The notes under the pieces: generated by a model | Seen by the model: the letters and a program-made list of their open reading frames with translations, nothing else | The model's database searches: none | Told to the model about the DNA's origin: nothing | Shown here: positions 47,063 through 48,487 of the stretch, piece after piece | Position numbering within the stretch: the first letter of the stretch is position 1 | Layout of the letters: each line of letters begins with the position of its first letter | Source: a virus | Direction: 5' to 3' (one strand) | DNA: 48,487 bases | IMG/VR virus record: IMGVR_UViG_3300031962_000005 | Span: 1-48,487 of that record | Program-made: the position numbers and the translations under genes

Positions 47063-48418
47063 TCAGGGTGCGGGAGGAGTCGGGTTCAGGATGGCGATCA
47101 AGGCCGAGATGGCGGCCTGGAGCTGGGCAGCGGTCGCCGTCTTCGAGAGGATCGCGAAGAAGAGCGGCAGCCCGTAGGCGAACGCCCAGGCGAACAATGC
47201 CTGCCAGTTGAGGGTGATGGTAACCTGTTGGTGCGCGGAGGACATCGAAGCTCCTTGGATAGAACACTGGACCTGGAAGGCATCGACAATGCCGGTGCCG
47301 GTGAAAGGGTGGACGTGGGCGAAAGTGTCGGGGATCGCGATGGTGAGGACAGACCCGTCCGGCATCGGCCCCGAGCCGGTGACCCCCTTGGCAATCCAGT
47401 CCTTAAGGTCGGTCTTCTGCATCTGACCCACCGGGAAAGATATCGGGAACGTCGTCTGGCTGCCACTTCCGGAACCGCTGCCGGAACCCGAACCACTTCC
47501 TGAGCCGCTACCCGAGCCCGTGCCGCTCCCCGAACCGGAGCCAGACCCGGAGCCGCTGCTGCCCGATCCGCTCCCGCTCCCTGAACCACTCCCCGAGCCG
47601 CCCAAAGGGTAGGGGGGATTGGCCGCTCCAAAAGGGTTGTCATTTTGAAAGTTGCCGGGGCCGCCGACGGCGTGAACCGCGTTCGAGAAGTCCGCGAAAG
47701 CCTGGCTGGCCGGCTTGCCGGTGAGTGCCTGGTAGTTCGTGGCCAGGGTCCCGTCTGGCTCGCCCGCCTGCACTATCTGCGCCACCGAGAAGCCGAGCCT
47801 GGTCATCCACCAGCAATAGAGGAGAGCGCACCCCGTCGAGGGATAGTCCTGATCGCTCCCCTGGTCCTTCGATATCCAGTCCGCCCCATCCCAGGAGGGA
47901 CCGGCCGCGTAACCGACCATCGAGCCGTCCGCGCCGCCCGTGGCCACTTCAGCCAGAAACCGCGACAGTCCTTCGCCGCCCGAGCCGCCGCAGTTCCAGC
48001 CCTTGCCTTGCAGCCCCATGTAGGACTCGACGACTTCCGCCATCACCAGGCCCAAGGTGGTGCCGTTCCCGGAGAGGCTTTCGTACCAGTCCCCTCCGCC
48101 GGCGAAGTCGCAGCCGTAGTGATAGGCGCCCCCGAAGTCGGGCGCCACGATGACGTTGCCCCCCTGACCGCGCACGCCGAACACCATGTCGCAATAGGAG
48201 AACAGGGCGTCGATCTGGGTGAGGATAAACTGCGCCACGGACTGACCCGACTGACCGGTCGCGGGGTCATAGTAGACATTGACCGGCTTGCCGTCCGAGC
48301 CCGTCCATTTCGAGGTCCCGACCAGTGTGGTGGGGTAGTCGAAGCCGCCGGCGCGCCGGGGCGCCAGGGCATGCGGCGTCTTGAGGGGCTGGGATTTCTT
48401 GACGAGGACACTGACCAT
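47063..48418 (-). CDS. Peptidase-like extracellular domain with Gly-Ser linker and hydrophobic C-terminus
   Basis: 451 aa, wholly inside the window; its first 58 bases recur at 1-58. Residues about 25-250 form a globular domain: FSYCDMVFGVRGQGGNVIVA, GCDFAGGGDWYE, MAEVVESYMG, WNCGGSGGEGLSRFLAE, then STGCALLYCWWMTRLGFS and a TNYQALTGK motif. I recall this GEGLSR/GCA(V/L)L pattern from uncharacterised bacterial proteins that look zincin-like; the His of HExxH is absent here (AEVVES). A Gly-Ser linker of about 48 residues follows, then a domain ending in hydrophobic helices. Possible cell-wall or surface role. Confidence 0.62.
   Translation of the reverse strand: MVSVLVKKSQPLKTPHALAPRRAGGFDYPTTLVGTSKWTGSDGKPVNVYYDPATGQSGQSVAQFILTQIDALFSYCDMVFGVRGQGGNVIVAPDFGGAYHYGCDFAGGGDWYESLSGNGTTLGLVMAEVVESYMGLQGKGWNCGGSGGEGLSRFLAEVATGGADGSMVGYAAGPSWDGADWISKDQGSDQDYPSTGCALLYCWWMTRLGFSVAQIVQAGEPDGTLATNYQALTGKPASQAFADFSNAVHAVGGPGNFQNDNPFGAANPPYPLGGSGSGSGSGSGSGSSGSGSGSGSGSGTGSGSGSGSGSGSGSGSGSGSQTTFPISFPVGQMQKTDLKDWIAKGVTGSGPMPDGSVLTIAIPDTFAHVHPFTGTGIVDAFQVQCSIQGASMSSAHQQVTITLNWQALFAWAFAYGLPLFFAILSKTATAAQLQAAISALIAILNPTPPAP
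47460..47605 (-). repeat. Gly-Ser-coding simple repeat
   Basis: Degenerate six-base repeats (GGNAGC-type codons, minus strand) encode about 48 residues of (GS)n with rare SS and T. This is a flexible linker between the peptidase-like domain and the C-terminal domain. Such repeats change length easily and may vary between related phages. Confidence 0.9.
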
Positions 48419-48487
48419 AGATTCTCCTTTACGCTGGTGCTTCGGGTATGGGTTGTTGCGGTTTACGCGGCGTCTTGATCCCCAAGA
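48361..48487. repeat. Terminal direct repeat, right copy
   Basis: Identical to bases 1-127. Removing one copy gives a genome of 48,360 bp in which the minus-strand late operon runs unbroken from the 125-aa membrane gene at 69-446 into the 451-aa gene starting at 48418. No cos-like or pac-like motif was recognised here. Confidence 0.95.

Noticed and set aside
47460-47605. Tandem repeat as CRISPR or mobile element
   Set aside because: Codon-level six-base repetition encoding a Gly-Ser linker, no spacers or defined repeat unit.
1-48487. tRNA genes and CRISPR arrays
   Set aside because: No cloverleaf with a GGTTCRA-type arm in proper context and no regularly spaced repeats were noticed on reading. 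A tRNAscan-SE run would be needed to exclude them.

Overview
The window is one complete tailed-phage genome of podovirus type. Its last 127 bases (48361-48487) repeat its first 127, so the contig closes into a circle, or a circularly permuted molecule, of 48,360 bp. Terminase, a P22/T7-like portal, scaffold, capsid, adaptor, propeller-like nozzle, several candidate internal virion proteins and a tail fibre are all recognisable. No integrase, repressor, DNA polymerase, RNA polymerase or tRNA was recognised. The genome is GC-rich. A small secreted protein with a GRRxCGG ending (10465-10806) resembles proteins I associate with Planctomycetes, so a planctomycete host is a weak inference.

Layout. 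The late block is on the minus strand and crosses the contig ends. In transcription order it holds: small terminase candidate, a 58-aa zinc protein and large terminase (6836 down to 4444); a two-TM protein, the portal and small genes (3873 to 69); then across the join a 451-aa Gly/Ser-linker protein, head genes, scaffold and capsid (48418 to 43534); a C2H2 zinc-finger protein, adaptor, virion and decoration proteins, nozzle, internal proteins, LamG and fibre proteins (43525 to 28718); and a 2065-aa putative ejection protein (27317 to 21120). The early block is on the plus strand (7300-21163). It holds small unknown genes, a Sak4-like ATPase, a RecB-like nuclease, a ParB-like protein with an HTH, an SF2 helicase, an HNH nuclease, a truncated methyltransferase, a radical SAM protein, a second PD-(D/E)XK nuclease and small membrane proteins. 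The two blocks diverge from a control region at 6837-7299 with iteron-like repeats, and converge with a tail-to-tail overlap at 21120-21163.

How the genes may work together. The Sak4-like ATPase, zinc-ribbon protein, nuclease and ParB-like protein form a largely coupled recombination operon. The helicase and nucleases would process replication intermediates, and host polymerases would replicate the genome. Head assembly uses the scaffold and capsid, packaging uses the terminase, and the large internal proteins would be ejected with the DNA.

Most unusual content. (1) Three early genes are preceded by leaders whose two long inverted repeats interleave (5'A-5'B-3'A-3'B), which predicts pseudoknotted leader RNAs. 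(2) About 570 nt at 19381-19950 carries no convincing gene and is packed with perfect stems, a candidate large structured RNA. (3) A palindromic element of about 42-51 bp occurs at four loci; one copy lies in frame inside the ParB-like gene and another covers the end of the nozzle gene. (4) Three plus-strand HNH homing-endonuclease genes or relics each end in a 4-bp stop-codon overlap with an opposing late gene. (5) A radical SAM gene is flanked by 27-bp direct repeats. Several genes under 60 codons (1283, 6287, 9416, 17378, 20244, 30879, 41591) were found by direct reading.
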